In this document: positions 27,037-34,846 of the stretch, piece after piece
Numbering within the stretch: the stretch's first letter is position 1
How the letters are laid out: each line of letters opens with the position of its first letter
Program-made: the position numbers and the translations under genes
Assembly (NCBI GenBank): GCA_934322085.1
Contig: CAKRGF010000012.1
Location: 1-63,493, forward strand
Source: an uncultured Eubacterium sp.
GTDB taxonomy: Bacteria > Bacillota > Clostridia > Lachnospirales > Lachnospiraceae
Direction: 5' to 3'
DNA: 63,493 nt
Notes under the pieces: generated by a model
The model's database searches: none
What the model was told of the DNA's origin: nothing
What the model saw: only the letters and a program-made list of their open reading frames with translations

Positions 27037-27109
27037 CTTTTTTACCCTTCCTTTCTTCCTTTTCATATTATTCATACGTGTTTGGTATGATTACTATTTG
27101 ATGCTTAAA

Positions 27110-27153
27110 AGAATACACCTTATTTCCTAGTTTGTCAATAGGAAATAAGGTGT
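27110..27153 (-). promoter_or_regulatory. cysK promoter within a long inverted repeat (candidate Rrf2 operator)
   Basis: On the minus strand TTGACA (27133-27138), a 17-base spacer and TATTCT (27110-27115) form a strong promoter. A near-perfect inverted repeat of about 14 bases per arm, containing TTATTTCCTA and TAGGAAATAA, is centred on the -35 element. It could also fold as an RNA hairpin and end the Rrf2 transcript, but the T run on that side is weak. Confidence 0.7.
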
Positions 27154-27169
27154 TTTTTTCTTTTTTAAC

Positions 27170-27604
27170 TTAAATCGAATAATCGCCATCTTTTGCTGTC
27201 TGCCAGTCAACCAAATCCGCAAGTGTAATGTTGTCAATTACATCGCAGATGGCATCGTTTAATTTCTTCCAGACAACGGCTGTTGCACAGTCGTCCATGC
27301 GGCTGCATGAGCCAAGTTCTTCATCCACGCAGTCAACCGGCGCCATACTGCCTTCTGTCAGGCGCAAAATCATGCCTACTGTATATTCTTCCGGCTTTTT
27401 CGTCAGCAGGTACCCACCCTGAGGTCCCCGGATGCTTCTGACATACCGTGCCTTGTTCAAAATTGCTATAATCTGCTCTAAGTATTTATCGGATATTCCC
27501 TGACGGCTTGATATTTCTTTTATTCTGGTTGGTTTTTCTGAATCATTCAGTGCCAAATCCAGCATAAGCCGCAGCGCATATCTGCCTTTCGTCGATATCT
27601 TCAA
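27170..27604 (-). CDS. Rrf2-family transcriptional regulator (CymR/IscR-like)
   Basis: The 144-residue winged-helix protein has the Rrf2 N terminus (MKISTKGRYALRLMLDLAL), the recognition region GISDKYLEQIIAILNKARYVRSIRGPQGGYLL and three cysteines in C-x7-C-x5-C (residues ~93-107). This resembles the Fe-S ligand set of IscR, while the position next to cysK resembles CymR. It could sense Fe-S status or cysteine supply. The start codon appears to be TTG at 27604, behind AGGAGG with 8-base spacing. It likely acts on the palindrome in the cysK promoter. Confidence 0.9.
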   Translation of the reverse strand: MKISTKGRYALRLMLDLALNDSEKPTRIKEISSRQGISDKYLEQIIAILNKARYVRSIRGPQGGYLLTKKPEEYTVGMILRLTEGSMAPVDCVDEELGSCSRMDDCATAVVWKKLNDAICDVIDNITLADLVDWQTAKDGDYSI

Positions 27605-27690
27605 GAAACGTCCCTCCTGTTCTTTTCATACATTCCCTACCGTATTTATATGATACAATAAGAAGTTTAAAAAATCAAGGGGTGGTGATG

Positions 27691-27857
27691 TTTATTTGGT
27701 TTCATAAATAATAGCGGAAAGTTTGTCCTTTGTGTGCCGCTTTCGCTTAACAAATTACGCAAGGGTATCGGCAGGTCAAAAACACCTACCAGATACCCGC
27801 GTATTCGTAGCACACAAGGAACAAATTTTCCGCTGCTATTTACTGAAGTCAAATAAA
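27691..27857 (+). repeat. Large palindromic hairpin element, copy C
   Basis: Arms 27691-27737 and 27810-27857 are complementary with a few mismatches. The core has the copy A/B architecture with different bases: GTGTGC/GCACAC, 5' bulge CGCTTTCGCTTA, AATTACGC/GCGTATT, and GGGTATC and GATACCC enclosing a hairpin with a 7-base loop CAAAAAC. A single A lies before the second half in all three. The left arm starts TTTGGTTTC. It lies 16 bases after the stop of the small gene at 27874 and upstream of the Rrf2 gene. Confidence 0.82.
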
Positions 27858-27873
27858 TCAGACCAGATTATGC

Positions 27874-28080
27874 TCATGCAAGAATTGTCCTTTCTTCACG
27901 TTTCTTTTGAAACATTTTGCGTACTTCATCCGTTGTATGCCCGCCATATTCAGTGACAGATTGCTGGCTCTTCTTGAAACAAAGCAATTTATATAAGTTT
28001 TCCATAACTTCAAATTCATCCTGAATGTCATCAGATATGTCAGAAAGATTATCAATAATCAACTGTTTTGCTGTACTCAT
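27874..28080 (-). CDS. Small acidic protein of unknown function
   Basis: I do not recognise this 68-residue protein. The start at 28080 follows AGGAGGG, and a promoter lies at 28111-28139, so it is probably expressed. It is predicted helical, with an acidic middle (DNLSDISDDIQDEFEVMENL) and a basic C terminus (RKMFQKKREER). Size and charge resemble small antitoxin-like proteins, but no toxin gene is next to it. Hairpin copy C follows its stop codon. Confidence 0.65.
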   Translation of the reverse strand: MSTAKQLIIDNLSDISDDIQDEFEVMENLYKLLCFKKSQQSVTEYGGHTTDEVRKMFQKKREERTILA

Positions 28081-28110
28081 ACAAATCACCCTCCTTGTTT
28101 TGTTGTACAT

Positions 28111-28139
28111 AGTATAACACGATGCCGTCATTTTTACAA
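28111..28139 (-). promoter_or_regulatory. Promoter of the small unknown gene
   Basis: On the minus strand TTGTAA (28134-28139), 17 bases and TATACT (28111-28116) lie about 30 bases upstream of the start. Confidence 0.55.
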
Positions 28140-28149
28140 TTGATTTCAA

Positions 28150-28235
28150 AATCCTATTTGGTTTCGTAAATAATAGCGAAAGCGGCGCAGGATACAGCCC
28201 TTCCCCCTCTTTTCATAATCTACGAAACCTGAAAA
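28150..28235. repeat. Decayed hairpin element related to copy C
   Basis: The left part (TATTTGGTTTCGTAAATAATAGCG, read in pieces) closely matches the left end of copy C. GGTTTCGTA recurs inverted as TACGAAACC near 28230. The middle contains GCGAAAGCGGC, the reverse of the CGCTTTCGC bulge motif. It directly follows the bioB stop. It looks like a shortened or degenerate copy. Confidence 0.6.
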
Positions 28236-29192
28236 CTAAATCTCAAACCCACTTGCAACAAGCATTTCTTTGTCCTGTTTGGTATTATTTCCCGAAGTTG
28301 TGAGCATATCGCCGGTTATCGTGGCATTTGCCCCGGAGAAGAAAGCTTTTTTTCCATTTTCCTTCATCAGTTTACGGCCTGCTGCCAGGCGAATTGATGT
28401 CGAAGGGTTAATAAATCGAAACATAGCGATCACTCGCAGAAGTTCTTCTTCGGTAAGCTGTTTTAAGTTTTCAAACGGTGTGCCCGGAATCGGCATCAGC
28501 GCATTTAACGGAATGGAATCAACTTCAAGTTCTGCAAGCGTAAGCGCCATATCCAGCCTGTCTTCCCATGTCTCGCCCATGCCGACAATTCCGCCGGAGC
28601 AGACCTCTAAGCCGGCCTCTTTGGCAGCCCGGATGCACGCAAGTTTATCCTCAAACGTATGCGTGGTGCAGATACTTGGAAAATATCTGCGTGATGTTTC
28701 AATATTTGCATGGCAGCGTGTTACGCCAACCTTACGCAAAATTTCAAACTGCTCTTTTGTCAAAAGACCATGCGAAGCACATAATTCAATTTCTTTACAC
28801 TCCTCATGCATTCTTTTGTACGCTTCTACAATCTGATCAAACTCTTTGCCGACAAGCGTTCTGCCCGCTGTCACAATAGAAAAACGATGAGCTCCATTTT
28901 CTTCATTTACATGGCATGCTTTCACAAAAGAATCCACATCCATCACATCATATTCCTCTGCCCCTGTATGATGATGGCTTGACTGGGCGCAGAACCGACA
29001 GTTTTCGCTGCACCGTCCGGCACGTCCATTAATAATTGTGCACAAATCCACCTGATTACCACACAATTCTTTTCGAATTTTATCGGCCCCCTGACAGAGC
29101 GACTCCAAATCACCATCAATCAAAAAAGTCAGGTCATCTTCTTTTCCTAAACGTCTTCCCTCAATAATCTCATTTACCAGTTCTTCATACAT
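28236..29192 (-). CDS. bioB: Biotin synthase
   Basis: The 318-residue radical-SAM enzyme inserts sulfur into dethiobiotin. The cluster motif CSENCRFCAQSSHH (near residue 60) is diagnostic of BioB, followed by FSIVTAGR, CHANIETSRRYFP and GGIVGMGETWEDR. The ATG at 29192 follows GGAGG. A promoter and a strong inverted repeat lie just upstream (29202-29250). No other biotin-synthesis gene is next to it, so it may use imported dethiobiotin or genes elsewhere. Confidence 0.96.
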   Translation of the reverse strand: MYEELVNEIIEGRRLGKEDDLTFLIDGDLESLCQGADKIRKELCGNQVDLCTIINGRAGRCSENCRFCAQSSHHHTGAEEYDVMDVDSFVKACHVNEENGAHRFSIVTAGRTLVGKEFDQIVEAYKRMHEECKEIELCASHGLLTKEQFEILRKVGVTRCHANIETSRRYFPSICTTHTFEDKLACIRAAKEAGLEVCSGGIVGMGETWEDRLDMALTLAELEVDSIPLNALMPIPGTPFENLKQLTEEELLRVIAMFRFINPSTSIRLAAGRKLMKENGKKAFFSGANATITGDMLTTSGNNTKQDKEMLVASGFEI

Positions 29193-29201
29193 AATAAAAT
29201 T

Positions 29202-29250
29202 CCTCCTATGGTAGATACTTTTATTCTACCATGGGAGGAATGATTGTCAA
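29202..29250 (-). promoter_or_regulatory. bioB promoter with overlapping inverted repeat
   Basis: On the minus strand TTGACA (29245-29250), 16 bases and TAGAAT (29223-29228) form a promoter. A 14-base inverted repeat (29202-29215 with 29225-29238, one mismatch) covers the -10 region, the likely start point and the ribosome binding site. This layout suits a repressor site, possibly for the HTH-bearing BirA encoded at 34847-35824. Confidence 0.65.
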
Positions 29251-29276
29251 CCTAAATATTTTATTTAGTTGCCATT

Positions 29277-30455
29277 TTAGTGATGGAACAAACGGATTCC
29301 TGTAAAGCTCATCACCATATTGTGACGGTTGCAGGCATCGATACAATCTTTATCACGAATTGAGCCGCCCGGCTGTGCAATGTATTTTACACCGCTACGG
29401 TATGCTCTTTCAATATTATCATCAAATGGGAAGAATGCATCGGAGCCAAGTGTTACATCTTTTGCGTACTCGGACAACCATTTCTGCTTTTCTTCTTTTG
29501 TAAATACCGGTGGTTTTTCAGTGAAATATTTTTCCCAGCATCCATCTGCCAAGACATCCATGTAATCCTCTCCGATATAATTGTCAATGGCGTTGTCGCG
29601 CTCGGCACGTTTCATACCCTCTTTAAACGGCAAAGAAAGTACCTGTGGAGACTGTCTTAACAGCCAGTTATCAGCTTTCTGTCCAGCAAGTCTTGTACAG
29701 TGAATACGGGACTGCTGTCCGGCACCGATACCAATTGCCTGTCCGCCTTTTACGAAGCAAACAGAGTTTGACTGCGTATATTTCAATGTAATCATTGATA
29801 TTGCCATATCAATTCTTGCTGACTCCGGCAAATCTTTATTCTCTGTCACAATGTTGCTGAAGAAATCTTTGTCAATGTTTAACTCATTGCGTCCCTGCTC
29901 AAAGGTAATACCAAATACTTCTTTGTGCTCAATTGGGTCCGGTACATAATCCGGGTCAATTTCAATAATCGCATACGCACCTTTTTTCTTTTCTTTCAAA
30001 AGTTCCAGTGCTTCCGGCTCATATCCCGGTGCAATAATTCCATCGGAAAATTCTCTCTTAATCAATTTTGCCGCGGAAACATCACATACATCCGACAGTG
30101 CAATAAAGTCACCATAAGAAGACATGCGGTCAGCACCTCTTGCTCTGGCATAAGCGGCAGCAAGCGGAGATAACTCACCCAAATCGTCTACCCAGTAAAT
30201 TTTTGCCTCAACGTCGCTCAGTGGAAGACCTACTGCTGCACCAGCCGGTGATACATGTTTAAAAGAAGTTGCTGCCGGAAGTCCGGTTGCTTTCTTCAAT
30301 TCACTGACTAACTGCCATCCGTTAAATGCATCCAAAAAGTTAATATAACCCGGTTTTCCATTTAACACTTTGATTGGCAGTTCACCATCTTTACGGTAAA
30401 TACGGGATGGTTTCTGATTCGGGTTACAGCCATATTTCAATTCCAATTCTTTCAT
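29277..30455 (-). CDS. Phosphoribosylaminoimidazolecarboxamide formyltransferase (stand-alone)
   Basis: The 392-residue protein corresponds to the AICAR transformylase half of PurH, without the cyclohydrolase domain. Visible signatures are LKYGCNPNQKPS at the N terminus, SFKHVSPAGAAVG with the catalytic K-H pair, and KYTQSNSVCFVKGGQAIGIGAGQQSR. It formylates AICAR with 10-formyl-tetrahydrofolate in the second-last step of IMP synthesis. The last step is supplied by PurO encoded directly upstream, 11 bases away in the same operon under a ZTP riboswitch. Confidence 0.93.
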   Translation of the reverse strand: MKELELKYGCNPNQKPSRIYRKDGELPIKVLNGKPGYINFLDAFNGWQLVSELKKATGLPAATSFKHVSPAGAAVGLPLSDVEAKIYWVDDLGELSPLAAAYARARGADRMSSYGDFIALSDVCDVSAAKLIKREFSDGIIAPGYEPEALELLKEKKKGAYAIIEIDPDYVPDPIEHKEVFGITFEQGRNELNIDKDFFSNIVTENKDLPESARIDMAISMITLKYTQSNSVCFVKGGQAIGIGAGQQSRIHCTRLAGQKADNWLLRQSPQVLSLPFKEGMKRAERDNAIDNYIGEDYMDVLADGCWEKYFTEKPPVFTKEEKQKWLSEYAKDVTLGSDAFFPFDDNIERAYRSGVKYIAQPGGSIRDKDCIDACNRHNMVMSFTGIRLFHH

Positions 30456-30466
30456 GATTTTCTCCT

Positions 30467-31183
30467 TTACTTATTCTTATTTTTAATAATCGATTCGTAT
30501 TTTCCGGTTTCAATGTCAATGTAGCGCACAAATAAGGAAACTTTATTATCCTCATTCAGACTTTCCCACAGCATGTCAGCAAATGCATTCATATCATCCA
30601 TTGTTTCAACCCATTTCGGCTCGCCCTCAAAACTTGGCAATGGATTTCCATCACACATATAAGTATGGATAAAATGTCCCTCTCCTGCTACCGGATTCTC
30701 ATATGCGAAAGTATAACGATTGCAGGCATCCGGATTTCCATTATTGCTTTTCAAAATAGACATTGCATAATTGTACTCTCCATTTTCCACATGCATAATG
30801 CCGGAAATTCTTGGTGTATAATTCGGGCCGTCCGGTTCAAATTCTCTTGTGCGGAGCGCCTGCTCAAAAGTCTGCTGCTTATCCATCAGTTCATAAATTG
30901 TGTCTGTCTGGTCACCGTTGGTAACAATAGTCTTGTTTCCCAATACGCGGACCGGTGCGTAGATAATAAGACTTGGGTCGCTCAATTTTGATGGGTCAAA
31001 TGCCTGTGTGCGGATTCCCTCGCCATCGTTTACAAAGACACGGTTTCTACTGTTTTCACTCCGCCCCATAATAAAATAAGCGGTCACTGCGTATTTGCCG
31101 TTTGGTGATTTTCCAATCACGATTCCACGTCCCGGATACGCATTGTTTTTGAGTTCCTGTTCCAATGAAAGTTTCTGCATCAT
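30467..31183 (-). CDS. purO: IMP cyclohydrolase, archaeal type (PurO)
   Basis: The 238-residue protein matches the PurO family (NAYPGRGIVIGKSPNGKYAVTAYFIMGRSENSRNR near the N terminus, RISGIMHVENGEYNYAMSILKS in the middle). It closes the ring of FAICAR to IMP and was first described in archaea. It is unrelated to the cyclohydrolase domain of bacterial PurH. GGAGG precedes ATGATG, and the second ATG (31180) has the better spacing. It is the first gene of the purO-AICAR transformylase operon, preceded by a ZTP riboswitch. Confidence 0.92.
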   Translation of the reverse strand: MMQKLSLEQELKNNAYPGRGIVIGKSPNGKYAVTAYFIMGRSENSRNRVFVNDGEGIRTQAFDPSKLSDPSLIIYAPVRVLGNKTIVTNGDQTDTIYELMDKQQTFEQALRTREFEPDGPNYTPRISGIMHVENGEYNYAMSILKSNNGNPDACNRYTFAYENPVAGEGHFIHTYMCDGNPLPSFEGEPKWVETMDDMNAFADMLWESLNEDNKVSLFVRYIDIETGKYESIIKNKNK

Positions 31184-31213
31184 GGTTCCTCCAATCTTTT
31201 TTGTAATAGTATC

Positions 31214-31345
31214 AAAAAAACCGCCCGGGCAACCGGGTAAACGGTCGCCCAGGCGGTCGGCAATTCATACAAATCCATACTCCCTGTGAGTTCTCTCACG
31301 CTATATGATTATCTTTCATATAGTTTCCGCCAGTCGTATGGAACT
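31214..31345 (-). ncRNA. ZTP (pfl) riboswitch with intrinsic terminator
   Basis: Read on the minus strand, the leader has P1 arms TCCATAC (31336-31342) and GTATGGA (31274-31280), the conserved ACTGGCGGAAAC and CAGGGAG segments, and the 3' CCGCCTGGGC block (31247-31256). These are hallmarks of the ZTP/pfl aptamer. The CCGCCTGGGC block also forms the 5' side of a GC-rich hairpin followed by seven T (31214-31256). Ligand binding should therefore prevent termination and turn on purO and the transformylase gene when ZTP accumulates. Confidence 0.92.
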
Positions 31346-31392
31346 AAGTTTAGAATAACTGATTTTTAGGGAAAATGCAAGCGTTTTCTTCA

Positions 31393-32685
31393 TTAAATAC
31401 GCCACGTGCCATCCTTTGTCTGGCAAATCTCACTCTCATAAAATGCCTGAATTGCTTCTATCATGGTTTCTACATCCTCACAGCCGGCAGTTTCCACCGC
31501 ACTGTGCATCGCAAGCTGTGGCAGTCCGATATCCACCATTGGCACACTAAAGGAATGACTCAAAAGATTACCAAGTGTACTGCCACCCGGCATATCGGCA
31601 CGATTCACAAACAACTGTGTTTTGATATTTTTCTTTTCACAAAGTGAGCCAAACACACCACCGGTCATTCCGGTTGTCGTATAGCGCTGGCTCGCATTAT
31701 ATTTGATGACAACGCCGCCATTTAACAAAACCGGAAACTCGTCATCGCTCTTTTCCGGATGGTTTGGATGGACAGCGTGCGCATTATCCGCACTAATCAG
31801 AAAACTCCGGCTTTCCGCACAAATCTGCTCCTCCTTTGTCATGCCGTAAGACAAGCAAATCCGCTCCAATACATCCGGTAGAAAATTACTAAGTGCCCCC
31901 TGCCTGCTGCCGCTTCCCACCTCTTCATTATCAAAGAGGCAAAAGACGGAAAGTGCTTCTTTCGGAAGCTTATCCTGTGCACGTAAAAAGCCCTGTAACG
32001 TCGTGTACACACAGCCTAAGTCATCAAAGCGCGGCGTCAAAAGGAACTCATCTTTGACACCGGCTGTGACTGCCGGCTGGCGCACGGTAAGAATTAAATC
32101 CATATCCACAATTTCTTCATCACCTTTGCAGCCTGCTTCCTCCCGCAAAAGTGTCATCAGTTCCGCCTCGCTGCCACCATATAACGGCTGCAAATCAACG
32201 TGAACATTATGCTTATATCCCTGATTGATTTCCCGGTTGAAATGAATGGACAGATTTGGAATCACAAACACATTTTTATCCGGTGCTATCAATACACTGG
32301 AAATCCCTTCTTTTGTCTTTTTCATCACACGTCCGGCAAGTCCAAGCGGTCTGTCAAGCCAGCTTGTGTGAATCATGCCGCCATAACCTTCGATTTCTGC
32401 TTTTGCATAAAAGGCATCTTTTTTCTTGGCTTTCTTAATCCGAAACGTAGGGAAATCACTATGACTGGCGCAAAGGTGATAATAAAGCGGTTTTTCTTTT
32501 GACATGGAAAAGGCAAGTAAACTCGACTCATTTCTTGTTACATAATAACTTTTGCCAGGCTCTAACTGCCAGAGATTTTCTTCTTCCAAAGACTGAAAAC
32601 CAGCTTTATTCAATAACTCTTTTACCTGTTTTACCGCATGATACGGACTCACACTCTGATTCAAAAAAGAACATATTTTATCCAT
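31393..32685 (-). CDS. M18-family aminopeptidase
   Basis: The 430-residue cytosolic metallopeptidase of the aspartyl aminopeptidase type has metal ligands in ASHSDFPTFR (His), PRFDDLG (Asp), DNEEVGS (Glu pair) and NLLSHSFS (His). It trims N-terminal, usually acidic, residues from peptides. The ATG at 32685 has AGAGAGG upstream. Single gene; the upstream deacetylase gene is about 65 bases away on the same strand. Confidence 0.94.
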   Translation of the reverse strand: MDKICSFLNQSVSPYHAVKQVKELLNKAGFQSLEEENLWQLEPGKSYYVTRNESSLLAFSMSKEKPLYYHLCASHSDFPTFRIKKAKKKDAFYAKAEIEGYGGMIHTSWLDRPLGLAGRVMKKTKEGISSVLIAPDKNVFVIPNLSIHFNREINQGYKHNVHVDLQPLYGGSEAELMTLLREEAGCKGDEEIVDMDLILTVRQPAVTAGVKDEFLLTPRFDDLGCVYTTLQGFLRAQDKLPKEALSVFCLFDNEEVGSGSRQGALSNFLPDVLERICLSYGMTKEEQICAESRSFLISADNAHAVHPNHPEKSDDEFPVLLNGGVVIKYNASQRYTTTGMTGGVFGSLCEKKNIKTQLFVNRADMPGGSTLGNLLSHSFSVPMVDIGLPQLAMHSAVETAGCEDVETMIEAIQAFYESEICQTKDGTWRI

Positions 32686-32751
32686 AATGAAATTCCTCTC
32701 TCTTTCCGATGATTTTCCCTTAGTATACCAAATAACCGCCTTTTTTACAAA

Positions 32752-33522
32752 TCAGCGCCAGCTCGCTGGAAACAAATATTCCTCTCTGTGGTCAAGCGTA
32801 TCAAAACGGTACCCCTGTTCTTTGATATAATCAATAATCTGTGGAAGGACTTTCGCCGTATTATCCATAGCGGAGGCGTCATGCAGCAGAATAATCGGCT
32901 TTTCATAACGCGTGACATCTTTTTTTACATTCTGAAAAATTACTGCCTGCGGAACATGAGGCGAAATCGAATCTTCTCCCGATACATTCCAGTCGAAACT
33001 TCTTACGCCCTCTTTCCTAAGATGATTGTGGAGTTCATCCACATAAGATTTCACATAACCGTTATTGCTCCCCCACGGAAAACGATGGAGTGTCGGCTTT
33101 TCTCCTATTATTTTTTCAATACAATCCGATGCCGCCCGAAAATCTTTGTAAAAACAGTTGGCACTGGCATACATCTGATTCTGCTCATGACAGTACGTGT
33201 GCACACCAATCGCATTTCCTTTTTTCTTTAATTCCTTTACGGTATCAACCCGCTCTCCCGTAATTTCTTTTCCAATCAGGAAAAATGTTGCGACAGCTCC
33301 TTTTTCCTCTAATATTTTAATGATTTTTTTCGTATTTCCACTGGGACCATCATCGAATGTCAGATAGGCAGTTTTTTGATTTTCCTTCTGAACCTTAGAA
33401 ACAAAACTGCCCGTTGGGACAATAATCGTGCCATCATTTTCGGTTTCATAATTTCTCTTCACTTCATAAAATAACAGCACAAAAAGAACGCAGACACAAA
33501 CAACATAAACCGTCTTTTTCAT
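32752..33522 (-). CDS. Membrane-anchored polysaccharide deacetylase (NodB domain)
   Basis: The 256-residue protein has an N-terminal membrane anchor (residues 3-20) and a NodB domain: YLTFDDGPS with the catalytic Asp pair, the His motif GVHTYCH, HRFPWGS and IILLHD. It removes N-acetyl groups from a surface polysaccharide or peptidoglycan, probably outside the membrane. The ATG at 33522 is preferred to an in-frame GTG 6 bases earlier. Confidence 0.93.
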   Translation of the reverse strand: MKKTVYVVCVCVLFVLLFYEVKRNYETENDGTIIVPTGSFVSKVQKENQKTAYLTFDDGPSGNTKKIIKILEEKGAVATFFLIGKEITGERVDTVKELKKKGNAIGVHTYCHEQNQMYASANCFYKDFRAASDCIEKIIGEKPTLHRFPWGSNNGYVKSYVDELHNHLRKEGVRSFDWNVSGEDSISPHVPQAVIFQNVKKDVTRYEKPIILLHDASAMDNTAKVLPQIIDYIKEQGYRFDTLDHREEYLFPASWR

Positions 33523-33596
33523 CGACACACCACCAAAACAATTCCCCTTATTCCATTCTATGATGGCAGTGTCAAAAGGTTAAACGTTTATCCATA

Positions 33597-34835
33597 TTAA
33601 AGCAGATGTGGCGGAATCACCGCTTTCACGAAAATGCCGTCCTCACGGTATTCTTCTTGTTCCAGTCTTCCAAACTCACGAATTGCCTGGATTTTCCCTG
33701 CTTCGTCATAAGCAAATACTTTCTCAATCTTCACCATTCCCTCGTCCAGTACCTCTTCGACTTTTTCAACCAGTTCATCCAGCCCGACTTTCTGCTTTGC
33801 AGAAATCATAAGAGATGCCTCACTATTTTTATCTTTTAAGCCATCCGGCTTATATTCCAGGCAGTCTATTTTGTTAAATGCTGTTATAACCTTCTTGTCA
33901 CCAATATTTAATTCGCGCAAAGTGTCATAAACAACCTCCATCTGCAAATCATATTTGGGATTTGAGACATCAACAACATGAAGAATCATGTCCGCATACT
34001 TCGCTTCCTCAAGCGTAGATCGAAAGGCTCGAATCAGAGAGTGTGGCAGTTTGCTGATAAATCCAACTGTATCGGTAAATAAGATTTTCTGCCCGTCCTC
34101 TTTTTCCAAAACACGCGTTGTCGGATCAAGCGTCGCAAATAACTTATCCTCTTCTAACACAGTGGCTTTTGTCAGCGTATTCAAAAGCGTCGATTTCCCG
34201 GCATTTGTATAGCCAACGATGGCAACTGTTTTCGTCGGATTCTGTGTTCTTTTATGACGCTGTACCTCACGGTTTTTCACGACTTCTTTTAACTGGCGGT
34301 TCAACATGGATATGCGCTCCTTAATCAGACGCCTGTCCATCTCCAGTTTTTTCTCACCGGGACCTCTTGTTCCGATTCCGCCGCCAAGTCTTGACAAACT
34401 CTTACCAAGCCCCGTGAGCCTGGATGAACGGTAACGAAGCTGCGCTAATTCAACCTGCAGTTTTCCCTCGCTCGTCCTTGCATGAGCGGCAAAAATATCT
34501 AAAATCATTACGGTACGGTCTAATACCTTAACCTGCAGTTCTTCCTGCAAATTGGTAAGCTGCGCCGGCGTAAGCTCATCGTCACACACAATGCCATCCG
34601 CATCGGTCTGCATAATCAGTTCACGCAGTTCTTCAATTTTTCCCTTGCCGACATATGTTCCCGGATGCACGGACTCTCTCTTTTGAATCAGTCTTCCGAC
34701 TACGATGCCGCCTGCCGTTTCCGTAAGTTCCGCAAGTTCATCCAAAGAATAGGAAACATCCGTTCCATCCTCTAAATCAACGGCAGCTAATAAAAATTTT
34801 TCCTGCACCTGTTCTGTCTCATAGGTCTTAGCCAT
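33597..34835 (-). CDS. hflX: Ribosome-associated GTPase HflX
   Basis: The 412-residue GTPase has an N-terminal HflX domain (DADGIVCDDELTPAQLTNL, RTVMILDIFAAHARTSEGKLQVELAQLRY, GGIGTRGPGEKKLE). The G domain has GYTNAGKST, DTVGFISKLPH and FNKID. HflX splits stalled or stressed 70S ribosomes. The start at 34835 follows AAGGAG, 11 bases after the birA stop, so it shares a transcript with birA. Confidence 0.96.
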   Translation of the reverse strand: MAKTYETEQVQEKFLLAAVDLEDGTDVSYSLDELAELTETAGGIVVGRLIQKRESVHPGTYVGKGKIEELRELIMQTDADGIVCDDELTPAQLTNLQEELQVKVLDRTVMILDIFAAHARTSEGKLQVELAQLRYRSSRLTGLGKSLSRLGGGIGTRGPGEKKLEMDRRLIKERISMLNRQLKEVVKNREVQRHKRTQNPTKTVAIVGYTNAGKSTLLNTLTKATVLEEDKLFATLDPTTRVLEKEDGQKILFTDTVGFISKLPHSLIRAFRSTLEEAKYADMILHVVDVSNPKYDLQMEVVYDTLRELNIGDKKVITAFNKIDCLEYKPDGLKDKNSEASLMISAKQKVGLDELVEKVEEVLDEGMVKIEKVFAYDEAGKIQAIREFGRLEQEEYREDGIFVKAVIPPHLL

Positions 34836-34846
34836 ATTTTTCTCCT

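Noticed and set aside
27667..27956. Small frames on both strands over hairpin copy C
   Set aside because: They are products of the palindrome; no ribosome binding site.
29252..29268. AT-rich small palindrome CTAAAT...ATTTAG after the transformylase gene
   Set aside because: The stem is only 6 A/T-rich pairs with no T run; too weak to call a terminator.
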